A stretch of 64,000 nucleotides of DNA from Gemmatimonadaceae bacterium. Its GTDB lineage: Bacteria > Gemmatimonadota > Gemmatimonadetes > Gemmatimonadales > Gemmatimonadaceae. Position numbers and translations under genes: made by a program. The notes under the pieces were generated by a model, which saw only the letters and a list, made by a program, of their open reading frames with translations, was not told where the DNA came from and did no database searches. The DNA is taken from positions 1 to 64,000 of the forward strand of contig DASXUN010000015.1 in the NCBI GenBank assembly GCA_036504815.1. Direction: 5' to 3'. Shown piece after piece: positions 27,637 to 37,800 of this stretch; positions within the stretch are counted from its first letter, which is position 1, and each line of letters starts with the position of its first letter.

Positions 27637-28145
27637 CGGTCGCGCCGAGACGACGGGGGCGCCCCTCGCGTCCAGATGACCACCAGGCCGCAGTCGACGT
27701 CGGTCTGGCGGAACTGCGTCGGCACTTCGGACGGCCCCCGGAAGATCTCGACCGCCTCGATCGCGTCGGGCGTGAGGTCGTCGATCGAGAAGATGTCCGA
27801 CGACAGGAAGTGTCCGTCCACATAGAACTGCAGCGGGCACTCCGCGCCCGGCGTCTTGCGCAGGCGCACCGGCGTCGCGGCCCGTCGCGTCGTCACCAGT
27901 CTCGTGGCGCCCTGCGTGCTGGTGACCACCTGGATGCCAATGACGCCCCGGAAGATGTCGAGGCTCGACTGCGGATGCCGGCGCTCGATCTCCGCGCGCG
28001 TGATGAAGACCCCGATGCCGATCGACCGGCGCACCCAGAACTCGCGCAATCGAACGGTCGAATCCTGGCCGGCCGGCGGCGCCTGCGACGCCACGGCGTT
28101 TCCGTTCACCAGAAGTGCCAGAACAGCCGCCAGCAGGTGTCGCAT
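27633..28145 (-). CDS. Stand-alone TonB-plug-like secreted protein
   Basis: 170 residues from an ATG with GGGAG five bases upstream. A signal peptide (MRHLLAAVLALLVNGNAVA) is followed by a plug-like domain: SIGIGVFITRAEIERRHPQS, an IRGV-like 'FRGVIGIQVV', then ECPLQFYVDGHFL and LTPDAIEAVEIFRGPSEVP...CGLVVIWTRG. This is how a SusC/TonB receptor plug ends (compare 'DIENVEVVKG...GVIQITTR' in the SusC at 50-53 kb). However, no beta-barrel follows; the protein ends after WTRG. The two cysteines may pair. A related protein lies at 46.1 kb. Confidence 0.8.
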   Translation of the reverse strand: MRHLLAAVLALLVNGNAVASQAPPAGQDSTVRLREFWVRRSIGIGVFITRAEIERRHPQSSLDIFRGVIGIQVVTSTQGATRLVTTRRAATPVRLRKTPGAECPLQFYVDGHFLSSDIFSIDDLTPDAIEAVEIFRGPSEVPTQFRQTDVDCGLVVIWTRGAPPSSRRDR

Positions 28146-28233
28146 CAGGGCTCCCGAGTCCGCGAACGCCGGCTTACGTCTCCAACGTCCGCGATCCCGC
28201 GGCATCCCGCAAGAATGCCGGCTGGCTTCGGTG

Positions 28234-28239
28234 TATATT
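28234..28239 (+). promoter_or_regulatory. Putative -10 element of the UvrD-like helicase gene (leaderless)
   Basis: TATATT ends 7 nt before the GTG start with no SD between, consistent with transcription starting at the start codon. No convincing -35 is seen. Confidence 0.45.
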
Positions 28240-28246
28240 TGGGACC

Positions 28247-30328
28247 GTGTCCGACGATCCCCGCCTCTATCCCAAGCGCGAACGCAGCGTCGCGCCGCGC
28301 GCCAGCGAGACCAGTGCCGCCGATGGCCTGAACGACGCCCAGCGGCGCGCGGCCACGCACGGCGACGGTCCGTTGCTCATCGTGGCGGGGGCCGGCACGG
28401 GGAAGACGCGGACGCTCGTGCACCGGGTGGGGGTGCTGCTGGAGCGCGGCGTGCGTCCCGAGCGCATCCTGCTGCTCACGTTCACGCGGCGGTCCGCGCA
28501 GGAGATGCTCGCGCGCGTCGAGCGCCTGGTCGGCAGCAGCAGCCGGCACGTGCATGGCGGCACCTTCCACGCCACGGCCCACCGGCTGCTCCGCCGCTTC
28601 GGCGAGCAGGCGGGCATTCGTCCCGACTTCACCATCATGGACCAGTCGGACGCCGAGGACCTGATGCAGTTCTCGCGCGCCCGCCTGGGCTTCGGCGACA
28701 AGAAGAAGCGCTTCCCCAAGAAGGAGACGCTGCACCACGTCTACTCGCGGCACGTCAACACCGACATCCCCGTGGGCGCGCTCTTGCGCGAGGAATACCC
28801 GCGCTTCGTCGAGTACGAGGACGACATCGCCAAGGTCTACGCCGACTACACGCAGCGAAAGCAGGAGCGCAACCTCGTCGACTACGACGACCTGCTGCTC
28901 TTCTGGGCGATGCTGCTGGAGCAGGTGCCGGCCCTCGCCGACAGGATCGCGGCGCTCTACGACCACATCCTGGTGGATGAGTACCAGGACACCAACCTGC
29001 TGCAGGCGCGCATCCTGCGCGGGATGTGCCGCACGCACCGCAACCTGACCGTGGTCGGGGATGACGCGCAGAGCATCTACTCGTTCCGCGGCGCCACCAT
29101 CCGCAACATCCTCGACTTCCCGCGCGAGTTTCCGGGCACCACCATCGTCGCGCTCGAGGAGAACTACCGCTCCACACAGCCGATCCTCGACACCTCCAAC
29201 CAGCTGATCTCCCGCGCCGGCGAACGGTACACGAAGAGCCTGTACACGAAGCGCACCGGTGGCGACCGGCCCTGGCTCGTCACCGCGCAGGACGAACCGA
29301 CGCAGACCCGCTTCGTCGTGGACCGCCTGCTCGAACTGCACGAGGAGGGAATTCCGCTGCGCGAGATCGCGGTCCTCTTCCGGGCCGGATACCACAGCGC
29401 CGACCTCGAGATCGAGCTCACCGCGCGCAACATCCCGTTCGACAAATGGGGCGGCCTCAAGTTCCTCGAGGCGGCGCACGTCAAGGACGTGCTCGCCTTC
29501 CTGCGCGTCCTCGAGAACCCGCGCGATGAAGTCAGCTGGTATCGCCTGCTCCTCCTGATGCCCGGGATCGGCGAGGTGACGGCGCGTCACGCCATGGAAG
29601 TGATGGCCGAGCACGCGTGGAACCATTCCGCCTTCGGGCAATTCACCCCGCCGCCGCGCGCCCGCGCCGCGCATCAGGCGCTGGTCTCGCTGCTGGATGG
29701 CCTGCGCACCGGCACGTTTGACGAGGACGGGGCGGTGGCCCGCGAGATCGCCCGCGTGCGCGTGCTGTACGACGACATCCTGCGCGAGAAATACGACCGT
29801 CCCGATCCGCGGCTCGCCGACCTCGACCAGCTTCAGGTGATCGCCGGCGGCTACCCCAGCCGCGCCGCCTTCCTGAGCGCGCTCGCCCTCGAGCCGCCGC
29901 AGGGCACGCAGGACTTGGGCTTCGGCTCGGACAGAGAGGACGACACCCTCGTGCTCTCCACCGCGCACAGCGCCAAGGGGCGCGAGTGGGATGCCGTTTT
30001 CGTCATCTGGGCAGTGGACGGATACTTTCCGCTCTCACGCGCGCTCGGCAGCGACGAGCAGATCGACGAGGAGCGGCGCCTGATGTACGTGGCGCTCACC
30101 CGCGCGCGCAATCATCTGGCGGTGTCGTATCCGCTGAATGTCTACGACACGCGCCGCGGCGCCGATTACACGTTGGACCAGGTCTCGCGGTTCCTCGATC
30201 GCGGTGTGCGCGCCACCATGCAGCGCATCGTCGCGGAACCGCCAATTGGCGAACTACCGCCCCCCGATGCGAAAGCTCCACCGGTCGTGGACCTGCGAGC
30301 GCTCCTGCGCGGCAAGTTCAGCAGCTAA
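28247..30328 (+). CDS. ATP-dependent DNA helicase, UvrD/PcrA-like (SF1)
   Basis: 693 residues. In order: Q-motif LNDAQRRAATHGDGP, Walker A AGAGTGKTRTL, motif Ia LTFTRRSAQEM, motif II DEYQDTN, motif III GDDAQSIYSFRGA, motif IV ENYRSTQPI, motif V STAHSAKGREWDAVFV and motif VI YVALTRARNHL. This is a complete 3'-5' SF1A helicase acting in repair or replication restart. It is slightly shorter than typical UvrD and lacks the C-terminal Tudor-like extension. The start is the GTG next to a TATATT box; the frame continues upstream without support. It is transcribed divergently from the plug-domain gene. Confidence 0.93.
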   Translation: MSDDPRLYPKRERSVAPRASETSAADGLNDAQRRAATHGDGPLLIVAGAGTGKTRTLVHRVGVLLERGVRPERILLLTFTRRSAQEMLARVERLVGSSSRHVHGGTFHATAHRLLRRFGEQAGIRPDFTIMDQSDAEDLMQFSRARLGFGDKKKRFPKKETLHHVYSRHVNTDIPVGALLREEYPRFVEYEDDIAKVYADYTQRKQERNLVDYDDLLLFWAMLLEQVPALADRIAALYDHILVDEYQDTNLLQARILRGMCRTHRNLTVVGDDAQSIYSFRGATIRNILDFPREFPGTTIVALEENYRSTQPILDTSNQLISRAGERYTKSLYTKRTGGDRPWLVTAQDEPTQTRFVVDRLLELHEEGIPLREIAVLFRAGYHSADLEIELTARNIPFDKWGGLKFLEAAHVKDVLAFLRVLENPRDEVSWYRLLLLMPGIGEVTARHAMEVMAEHAWNHSAFGQFTPPPRARAAHQALVSLLDGLRTGTFDEDGAVAREIARVRVLYDDILREKYDRPDPRLADLDQLQVIAGGYPSRAAFLSALALEPPQGTQDLGFGSDREDDTLVLSTAHSAKGREWDAVFVIWAVDGYFPLSRALGSDEQIDEERRLMYVALTRARNHLAVSYPLNVYDTRRGADYTLDQVSRFLDRGVRATMQRIVAEPPIGELPPPDAKAPPVVDLRALLRGKFSS

Positions 30329-30333
30329 CCTCG

Positions 30334-30387
30334 TCCGCCCCCCGCACCCCGCCCCCCGCACCACACCCTGTTCCCTGCCCCCTGCAC
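30334..30387. repeat. C-rich heptamer-periodic repeat between convergent genes
   Basis: It begins just after the helicase stop and abuts the stop codon of the minus-strand metalloprotein gene. It carries the same CCGCACCACACCCTGTTCCC - TGCCCCC - TGCACC sequence as 3116-3178 with one visible base change. Confidence 0.7.
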
Positions 30388-31428
30388 CTAACGCAGTGCC
30401 CGGTGCTCTCTGACAATCCGCTCGACCGTCCGCCGCAGGTCCTTCTCCTCACTCTCCCACACCGCATCGAACCGGCCGAGATCGGTCATGTACACCCGCC
30501 GTGCGAGCAGCGCCGCGTTGTCGAGCCGCACGCGTGCGGCGTACCACGTCGGGTAGGTGGTGAGCGTGGGACCAACGCTGTCCACGAGCAGCCGACGGGC
30601 CCATGCATACACACGGTCGCGCGCTTCGAGCCGTGCCGGCTTGCCTGCCGGACCCGGATGCGCGGCGTACGCGACCTCGAGCGAATCCACAACGCGCGTC
30701 CAGAACGCGCCGAGCCGCTTCTGGTCCTCCCAGCGACGATCGCAGAGCGCCGCGTTGAGCGTGTCACCCCGCGAGCGGAAGAAGGCGGCCGCGCCGCGGG
30801 CTCCCACGAAGTTCGCGAAGCTTTCGTTGAAGACCGCGGATCCGGCGGCGTAGTACCGGTTGTGCGTCAGCTCGTGCACCACCGTGTTCGCCACCTCGGC
30901 GGAGTCGGCGCTGAGCGTCGTCGAGAGCACGGGGTCGTTGAAGAAGCCGAGCGTGCTGAACGCCGGCGCCGGCCGCAGGTAGGCATCGAAGCCGCGGTCG
31001 CGCAGCCGCTGTTCCTCCCGCTGCGCCTGCTTCACGTCAAAGAACCCCTTGTACGGCACGCGCCCGACAATGGGGAACCACCACGTCACGGGGGCCAGCG
31101 TGTCCCGCGCCGCGCCGCTCAGCACCAGCACCAGCGTGTCCGACTTGAGCCGCGTGTACTTGGTGAAGGCGTCCTTGGCGGGGAACCCGAGCGTGTCGGC
31201 CGCGTACGCGCGCGCCGCGAGCACCAACTGCAGCTTGCCGCGCGTCACCGCGTCCGTTGTCGAATCGCGCACGAGGTCGGCGATCGCTCGGCGCCCGCGA
31301 AGGATCTTCCCCTCCGCCCACGCGGCTCGCACGAGATAACGTCCCGTGCGCGTGCCGGCGGTGACCAGCGCAACGCCGCCGCAGGCGATGAGCAGCGCCA
31401 CCCCCACGCTCCCCCAGCGCAGGCGCAT
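30388..31428 (-). CDS. Putative aminopeptidase (PF10023-like, HELTH zinc motif)
   Basis: 346 residues. A hydrophobic N-terminal segment (VGVALLIACGGVALVTAG) acts as a signal or anchor. The domain contains RGFDAYLRPAPAFSTLGFFNDP, then the zinc motif HELTH in VVHELTHNRYYAAGS, followed by FNESFANFVG with the third ligand Glu. This order is that of the 'putative aminopeptidase' family (formerly DUF2265). The start ATG lies 11 nt after the stop of the upstream outer-membrane protein gene, so both are co-transcribed. It is probably periplasmic. The stop abuts a C-rich repeat. Confidence 0.85.
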   Translation of the reverse strand: MRLRWGSVGVALLIACGGVALVTAGTRTGRYLVRAAWAEGKILRGRRAIADLVRDSTTDAVTRGKLQLVLAARAYAADTLGFPAKDAFTKYTRLKSDTLVLVLSGAARDTLAPVTWWFPIVGRVPYKGFFDVKQAQREEQRLRDRGFDAYLRPAPAFSTLGFFNDPVLSTTLSADSAEVANTVVHELTHNRYYAAGSAVFNESFANFVGARGAAAFFRSRGDTLNAALCDRRWEDQKRLGAFWTRVVDSLEVAYAAHPGPAGKPARLEARDRVYAWARRLLVDSVGPTLTTYPTWYAARVRLDNAALLARRVYMTDLGRFDAVWESEEKDLRRTVERIVREHRALR

Positions 31429-31439
31429 GCCGGCCCCCG

Positions 31440-32399
31440 TTAGCGGGAGGGGTTTCGTGGGTCGCCGGAGCGCCACGTGATCCCCATTCGATGCACCGCG
31501 CCGAGCGCGCCAAAGCCCTGATACGCATAGTCCAGCGACCAGTGGCCGCGCGCCGCGCTCCCACCGGCCGACCATGGGGCTCGCACGGTTTCCTCGCTGT
31601 ATGCCAGCCCGGCACCGCGCACCCGCAGATCCCAGCCGGCCGCGGTCTTGAACGCGGCTTCCGCGCCGAAAACGCTCGTCGTCCCCTGATGCTGCGTGCG
31701 ACGCACCTCGCCGACGCCCCGCCAGCTGGCCCCGGCCAGCGTCCACGTCGGCGTCGCGATGCTCCCGCGCCACGTGGAGGGAATCGTCAGCGTCGGCCGC
31801 GCCGGATTCTGCGACGACGTGGACGCGTGCTCCACCGACAGGTCCGCATCCCAACCGCGCACCGTGACGCCGCTCGCGCCGCTCAGCGTCACTGCCGAGG
31901 CGCTCACGTCGGCGATTTGCTCGCGCATGTAGGTGAGCGCCACGCCCGTGCGCATCCGCGACGATTGCTGCTTGACGCCCGCGGTCAGGGCCAGTTCGCT
32001 GCCACCGACGCGATTGCCCGTCGGCGTGCCGCGCGTCCCGCCGGTCAGCGGGTCCGGCAGAATCTCGTCGACGTTCCCGAAGTCGAGCGACTGGACGCCG
32101 AGGGCCAGCACTGTCCGCGCCCGGCGTTGCCACGCCACAGGGGTCGCGAACGCGAGCGTCGCCAGTTGCGCATCGCCAATCCACGTCCCGGCGCTGAGCG
32201 TCGTGGCCCGCTCGTTGGGCAGCCGCTGCGCGCCATAGAAGAGCGCCGCGGCATCCGTGGCGAACACCGAGGCGTCGCCGCCCCCCGCTGCGCGCGCGCT
32301 CGCCGGCAGCGTGAGCACGACCATCGACGACTGCGCCCCAAGCACCGGAGTGCACAGCACGCTCGCCACCGCGGCAAGTAGAAAGGCCCGTCCCGTCAT
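31440..32399 (-). CDS. Outer-membrane beta-barrel protein (PorV/PorQ-like)
   Basis: 319 residues. The signal peptide MTGRAFLLAAVASVLCTPVLGAQ is followed by SSMVVLTLPASARAAGGGDASVFATDAAALFYG. This opening is typical of UPF0164/PorV-like proteins, in which an 'AARA-G-G-A--A---D--A-F-NPA' segment precedes a barrel. Alternating polar and apolar strands continue to the end (GITWRSGDP). The ATG at 32399 is chosen because the upstream frame encodes an Arg/Cys-rich stretch. It is the first gene of a pair with the aminopeptidase-like gene. Its cargo or function is unknown. Confidence 0.7.
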   Translation of the reverse strand: MTGRAFLLAAVASVLCTPVLGAQSSMVVLTLPASARAAGGGDASVFATDAAALFYGAQRLPNERATTLSAGTWIGDAQLATLAFATPVAWQRRARTVLALGVQSLDFGNVDEILPDPLTGGTRGTPTGNRVGGSELALTAGVKQQSSRMRTGVALTYMREQIADVSASAVTLSGASGVTVRGWDADLSVEHASTSSQNPARPTLTIPSTWRGSIATPTWTLAGASWRGVGEVRRTQHQGTTSVFGAEAAFKTAAGWDLRVRGAGLAYSEETVRAPWSAGGSAARGHWSLDYAYQGFGALGAVHRMGITWRSGDPRNPSR

Positions 32400-32516
32400 C
32401 ACGCTCAATGTGTCATCCCGTGCGTAACCCCGACAACTGCACCGCCTGCGCTTCCCGATCGCCATGGCGCAACCAGGCACGAGGCGCCATCCCGCGCCCG
32501 TCCGCCTGCACTCGCC

Positions 32517-34745
32517 CTACTTTACCCGCAGAATCGCCAGCTGCGCACCATCGGCGGCGCTGAACGCGCTGCCGTCCCGCTTCCCAAACCCGAGCTGGAT
32601 GGGCGGCTGCCCCGGCGAGAACGGTCCCAGCGACGCATGCACCATCGTCCCCTGGATGAGCGACCCCTCCGCGAAACCTCCCACTGGCACGCGCACGGGT
32701 TTCACCGGGAAAGGATCTTCCCATCCCGCAATCAGCGCCTGACGCGCCATCAACTGCCGAAGATTCCTGCTCAGGAACCGATACCGCGGCGCCACCGCCG
32801 CGCGCGGCACCCCCGACAAACTGTCCGCCCAGATCGCGACGCTGAAATCACCAAACAGCGTGGCGAACGGCTCGCCGGCCTGCGCCTCGACATTCGCGAT
32901 CCCACGCCGCGACGTCTGCTCCAGCCGCCGGAAGATGGCATCGCCCTTCTGATCGCCCAGCCAGCGAAGGAACAGCCAGGACGCGCCGCGCTCCTCGAGC
33001 GAGCCGGCGCCCGCGAACGTCGTCACCGAATGGGCGGCGGTGTTGTTGAGGTACACGAAGGCGTTGAGCAACTGCGGCGCGATGAACGGTTGCGCGGAGT
33101 CGGGAAAGATCTGTTCGGCCGTGGACCGGCCGAGCGGCGCCGGATATCGCGCCTCGAATACCTTCGACGCCAGCTCTTCCGCGATGTGGCTCAGTCCCTC
33201 GTTGAGCCAGGACTCTTCCGCCTCGCCGCCGCGGGCCACGACGTGATGGAAATACGAGATCATGTGCTGCATCTCGTGGATGAACGTCCCCGAGACGAGG
33301 CGCTGGGTGTCGCTCTTCGCGTGCGCGCAGCTGTAGCGCGCCACCGGATCGGGGACCATCGCGTAGAACACTTCTCCCGCATTCGAGTTGGGAAGCGACG
33401 GCACGAGGTCGCGTCCGTAGAAGAAGCCCGTCACGAACCCTTTCTGCCCGCAATCATTGGCCGCGACGAGCGCGTTGACCTTGGGCGTGAGGAAGACCAG
33501 CACCTTGCCGTTCTTGTCGATGTCCGACTCCGGGCCAAACGACTCGACCACCGTGTGATACAGCTCGCGGTCAAACAGCCGCCCAAGCTGCTCGATCTCC
33601 GCGGTCGTATACGCCTGGTACGCCTCGGTGTCGAGGTAGATGCCGAGATGCTCCCCCACCCAGCGCAACTGTCCCATCACCGTCGTGAACTGATCGCCTT
33701 CGAGGGACGTGATCACCTTGAAGTTCCGCGTGCTGCCGACCGTGAGGGCGAGCATCGGCGGCTGGTACGGTTCCCCACCGCGCGCCAGCGGGGCGAGACG
33801 GCGTTCCTCGTCGCGCAGGCGCGCGTCGAGCAGCTCCTGGGCCAGCGGCCGCGCCAACGCGCCAACCCTCGCATCGGTGCCGCCGCCCAGCAGCGACGCG
33901 ATCGTCACGCCGCCGGCCGTCACACGCGCAACGGTCGCGACGGGCGTCGCCCCGTGCGTCGCGAGCTGCGGGACTAGCACATACTCGGCCCCATCATCGG
34001 TTGCGAGCGCCGCGCAGGTCGAAAGCTCGCCGGCGCCAATCACCGTGGCCGCGTACCGCGCCAGCGTCAGCGCCCGCCGGCGCGGCGTGTAGGTGATCGT
34101 GCGCGCGGCCGTCCACGCCGAACCGGTGAGGATCCGCACCTCGACGTTGCCACTCGGCAGGCAGTCGGGCACGACCACGCGCAAGAGCGTCGCCGAGCCG
34201 CTCACCGCGCTCGCGCGCGCATTGCCAAAGGCCACGGTGGTTCCGGCTCCGCCCAGTGCGCTCCCCGCGATGGCGAGCGTGTCACCGGGCCCCACGGCCA
34301 GCGGGAGCACGCCGCTGATGGACGCGCCGCCACTCGCCGTCGCGGTCAGGGTGACCGCGCGATCGGGCGCGCCCAGCGGCAGGGCCTGAACCTCCACGGC
34401 GCCGGCGCTCGCCCCCAGCCGCAACTCGGCCACGGCGCGCCCGTTGTCGTCCGTCACCGCGATCGAGTCCAGTATGACAGCGCCGTCGTTGCGCGCCGAC
34501 GTGACGCGGAAGATGATCACCGCCGCCTTCACCGGGGTCCCAGAAACGTCCCGTACCTCGACCGCCAGTGGCACCGGCAGGACGCTCCCAGCCGGCGCGA
34601 CCTGCTGGTCACCGGCGACGACACGCAGCGAATAGGAACGCCCGACCGCGAGAACACGATCGTGCGAACACCCCACCGCAAGCGCCAAGGCCACGAAAGC
34701 GGCCACCCGAACTCGCGTGTGCCCGACTAAATCCTTGATTGACAA
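32517..34745 (-). CDS. Large lipoprotein with Ig-like and IPT-like domains and an HExxH metallopeptidase-like domain
   Basis: About 742 residues. A lipoprotein signal (VAAFVALALAVGCS) is followed by an Ig/Big-like region (SVLPVPLAVEVRDVSGTPVKAAV), an IPT-like region (PGDTLAIAGSALGGAGTTVAFG) and a C-terminal metallopeptidase-like domain with FIHEMQHM (His505, Glu506, His509 counted from a start at 34790) and downstream WLNEGLSHIAEE giving a third ligand. The arrangement recalls M30/hyicolysin-like proteases. The frame is open to 34790, but that start would run into the dnaE -35 box. The TTG at 34745 gives a normal signal peptide and is preferred, though uncertain. It is probably a surface protease. 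Confidence 0.75.
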   Translation of the reverse strand: MSIKDLVGHTRVRVAAFVALALAVGCSHDRVLAVGRSYSLRVVAGDQQVAPAGSVLPVPLAVEVRDVSGTPVKAAVIIFRVTSARNDGAVILDSIAVTDDNGRAVAELRLGASAGAVEVQALPLGAPDRAVTLTATASGGASISGVLPLAVGPGDTLAIAGSALGGAGTTVAFGNARASAVSGSATLLRVVVPDCLPSGNVEVRILTGSAWTAARTITYTPRRRALTLARYAATVIGAGELSTCAALATDDGAEYVLVPQLATHGATPVATVARVTAGGVTIASLLGGGTDARVGALARPLAQELLDARLRDEERRLAPLARGGEPYQPPMLALTVGSTRNFKVITSLEGDQFTTVMGQLRWVGEHLGIYLDTEAYQAYTTAEIEQLGRLFDRELYHTVVESFGPESDIDKNGKVLVFLTPKVNALVAANDCGQKGFVTGFFYGRDLVPSLPNSNAGEVFYAMVPDPVARYSCAHAKSDTQRLVSGTFIHEMQHMISYFHHVVARGGEAEESWLNEGLSHIAEELASKVFEARYPAPLGRSTAEQIFPDSAQPFIAPQLLNAFVYLNNTAAHSVTTFAGAGSLEERGASWLFLRWLGDQKGDAIFRRLEQTSRRGIANVEAQAGEPFATLFGDFSVAIWADSLSGVPRAAVAPRYRFLSRNLRQLMARQALIAGWEDPFPVKPVRVPVGGFAEGSLIQGTMVHASLGPFSPGQPPIQLGFGKRDGSAFSAADGAQLAILRVK

Positions 34746-34780
34746 GCGATTACACGCTCCGCAATAGTCCCAGAATTGCT

Positions 34781-34809
34781 TTGACGCCACGGTGTGCTGG
34801 CGCTATCCT
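34781..34809 (+). promoter_or_regulatory. Sigma-70-like promoter of dnaE
   Basis: TTGACG (34781-34786), a 17-bp spacer and TATCCT (34804-34809). Transcription should start around 34816, just before ATG 34820 and after ATG 34811. This decides the dnaE start and gives an almost leaderless message. Confidence 0.75.
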
Positions 34810-34819
34810 TATGAATTCT

Positions 34820-37800
34820 ATGTCGTTCGTCCACTTGCACTGCCATTCCGAGTTCTCTCTGCTCGACGGAGCGAACCGGATTGACGACCTGATCGAGCGC
34901 GCGCTCGAGTTCGAGCAGCCCGCGCTCGCCATCACCGATCACGGTAACCTGCACGCCGCGTGGGAGTTCCAGGAGAAGGCCCGAAAGGCCAGTCTCCGCC
35001 CCATCATCGGCATGGAGGCTTACGTGGCGTCGGGCGATCGGCGCGCGCGCACCCGCGGCGGTCCCGGCGAACGCAACTACTACCACCTCATCCTCCTCGC
35101 GCAGAACCTCACCGGCTACCGCAATCTGGTGAAGCTGTCCTCGCTGGCCTACACCGAGGGGTTCTACGGCAAGCCGCGTGTCGATCGCGAGATCCTCGCC
35201 AAGTATAACGAGGGGATCATCGTCTCCTCGGCCTGCATGGCCGGCGAGATCGCGACGCACCTCCTCGCCGACCGCGCCGACGAGGCGCGCCACGCCGCCG
35301 AGTGGTACGCCGACGTCTTCAAGGACCGGTACTACCTCGAGGTGCAGGCGCACAACTCGGGTGAGCAGAAACGGCTCAACGAACGCGTGCTCGCCCTCGC
35401 CGGCACGCTGAACCTTCCGGTGGTCGCCACCAACGACGCGCATTTCCTGCGCGCCGAGGACCACGACGCGCACGACATCCTGCTCTGCATCGGCCTCAAG
35501 AAGGACCGCACCGACGCCGACCGGATGCGCTATGACCGCGGGCTCTATTTCAAGAGCGCGCCCGAGGTGCAGGAGTTCTTCCCCGGGCGCCCCGACGTGC
35601 TGGAGAACACGCTCGCCGTCGCCGATCAGGTGGACGTGCAGTTCGGCAAGAAGTACCACGTGCCGTCCTTCCCGCTCCCCAAGGGCGTGAAGACCGAGAA
35701 CGAGCTGCTGGTGCGGCTGGCCGCGGCGGGAATCACGGAGCGCTACGGCAACCCGGTGCCGAGCCCGGTGAAGGAGCGGCTCGACTACGAGCTCGACGTC
35801 ATCACCACGACGGGCTATGCGGGCTACTTCCTGATCGTCGCCGACTTCATCAAGGCGGCGCGCGACCGGGGCATTCCCGTCGGGCCGGGACGCGGCTCGG
35901 CCGCCGGGTCCATCGTCGCCTACGCCCTCCGCATCACCGACGTCTGTCCGCTCAAGTACGACCTCCTCTTCGAGCGCTTCCTCAATCCGGAACGCGTCTC
36001 GATGCCCGACATCGACGTGGACTTCTGCGAAGAGCGGCGCGGCGAGGTCATCGAGTACGTGCGCGAAAAGTACGGCCGCGACTCCGTGGGGCAGATCATC
36101 ACCTTCGGGACGCTCAAGTCGCGCGCCGCCATCAAGGACGTCGGCCGTGTGCTCGGCTTCACCCCGGGTGAGACCGATGCGATCGCCAAGCTGATCCCCA
36201 ACGCGCCCAACTATTCGCTGACCGTCAAGGAAGCCATCACCAAGGTTCCCGAGGTCCACAAGCTCTACGAGCAGGACGAGCGCCACCAGCAGCTGTTCGA
36301 TTTCGCGATCGCTCTCGAAGGCCTGTCGCGCCACGCCGGCATCCACGCCGCCGGCATCGTCATCGCGCCGGGTCCGCTCGACGAGTACGTGCCGGTCTGC
36401 ACCCAGGAGTCCAAGGGCTCCGGCGCCGGCGCCGACGATCGCGTCGTCGTCACGCAGTACGACATGAACATGCTCGAGAAGGCCGGGATGCTGAAGATGG
36501 ACTTCCTCGGCCTCACCACGCTCACCGTCATCCACGACGCCCTCGCCGCCATCAAGGCGCGCCATGGCACGGTCATCGACCTCGACGCCATCCCGTACGA
36601 CGACGACGCCACCTACCGCATGCTGCGCGCGGGCCGCACCGCCGGCGTCTTCCAGTTCGAATCGCCGCTCGCTACCGACATGGTGCGCGCCATGCGCGCC
36701 GACCGGTTCGACGACCTCGTCGCCTCCAACGCGCTGCTCCGCCCCGGTCCGCTCGACGCGGGGATGCACAAGGTCTACTGCCGCCGCAAGAAGGGCGAGG
36801 AGCCCGTCTCGTACGCCCTGCCCGAGCTCGAGGAGATCCTCGCCCCCACATACGGCGTCATCACCTACCAGGAACAGGTGATGCGCATCGCGCAGCGGCT
36901 GGCCGGCATTTCGCTCGCCGAAGCCGACGTGCTGCGCAAGGCGGTGGGCAAGAAGGACGCCGAGCTCATCCGGAAGGAGATCGGCAAGTTCGTCGAGAAG
37001 TCGCTCGCGCGCGGGTACGACAAGCGCATCATCGACGACCTCGCCGGGCAGATCGAGACCTTCGGCCGCTACGGCTTCAACAAGTCGCACTCGGTCGCCT
37101 ACTCCGTCCTGTCCTACCAGACGGCGTATCTCAAGGCGCACTTCCCCGAAGAGTTCATGGCGTCGCTGCTCTCCATGTGCATCGGCGACACCGACTCGGT
37201 GGTGAAGTACATCAATGAGGCCCGCGACCTCGGCCTCCAGATCCTGCCGCCCGACGTCAACGAGTCGGGCTACAAGTTCACGGTGGTCGGCGACAAGCGC
37301 ATTCGCTTCGGTCTTGGCGCGGTGCGCAACGTCGGCCGCTCGGCCATTGACTCGATCATCGCGGCGCGCAGGGAACACCCCATCACCACGCTCTACGAGC
37401 TGTGCGAGCGCGTGGACCTGCGCACCTGCAACAAGCGCGTCTTCGAGGCGCTGATCTTTGCGGGGGCCCTCGACGGCCTCGGGCACCGCGCGCAGCTCGC
37501 TGCGGCGCTCGACGGCGCCATGCAGTCGGCGTCGCTGGTCCAGCACGAACGGACGTCGGGACAGGGATCGCTCTTTGGCGACAACGGTGGCGCCACCGCC
37601 GACTCCAAGCAGCAGATCGCCCCGACCCTGCCGACGATCAAGCCGCTCTCCGAGAGCGAGCGCCTGCAGCGCGAAAAGGAGATCCTTGGGTTCTACATCT
37701 CGGGCCACCCGCTGGAACCGTTCCGCGCCGAGGTGGAGCTGCTCGCCTCCCACACGGTGTCGGCACTCGGCCAGTGGACCGATGCGCCCGTCGCCATTGG

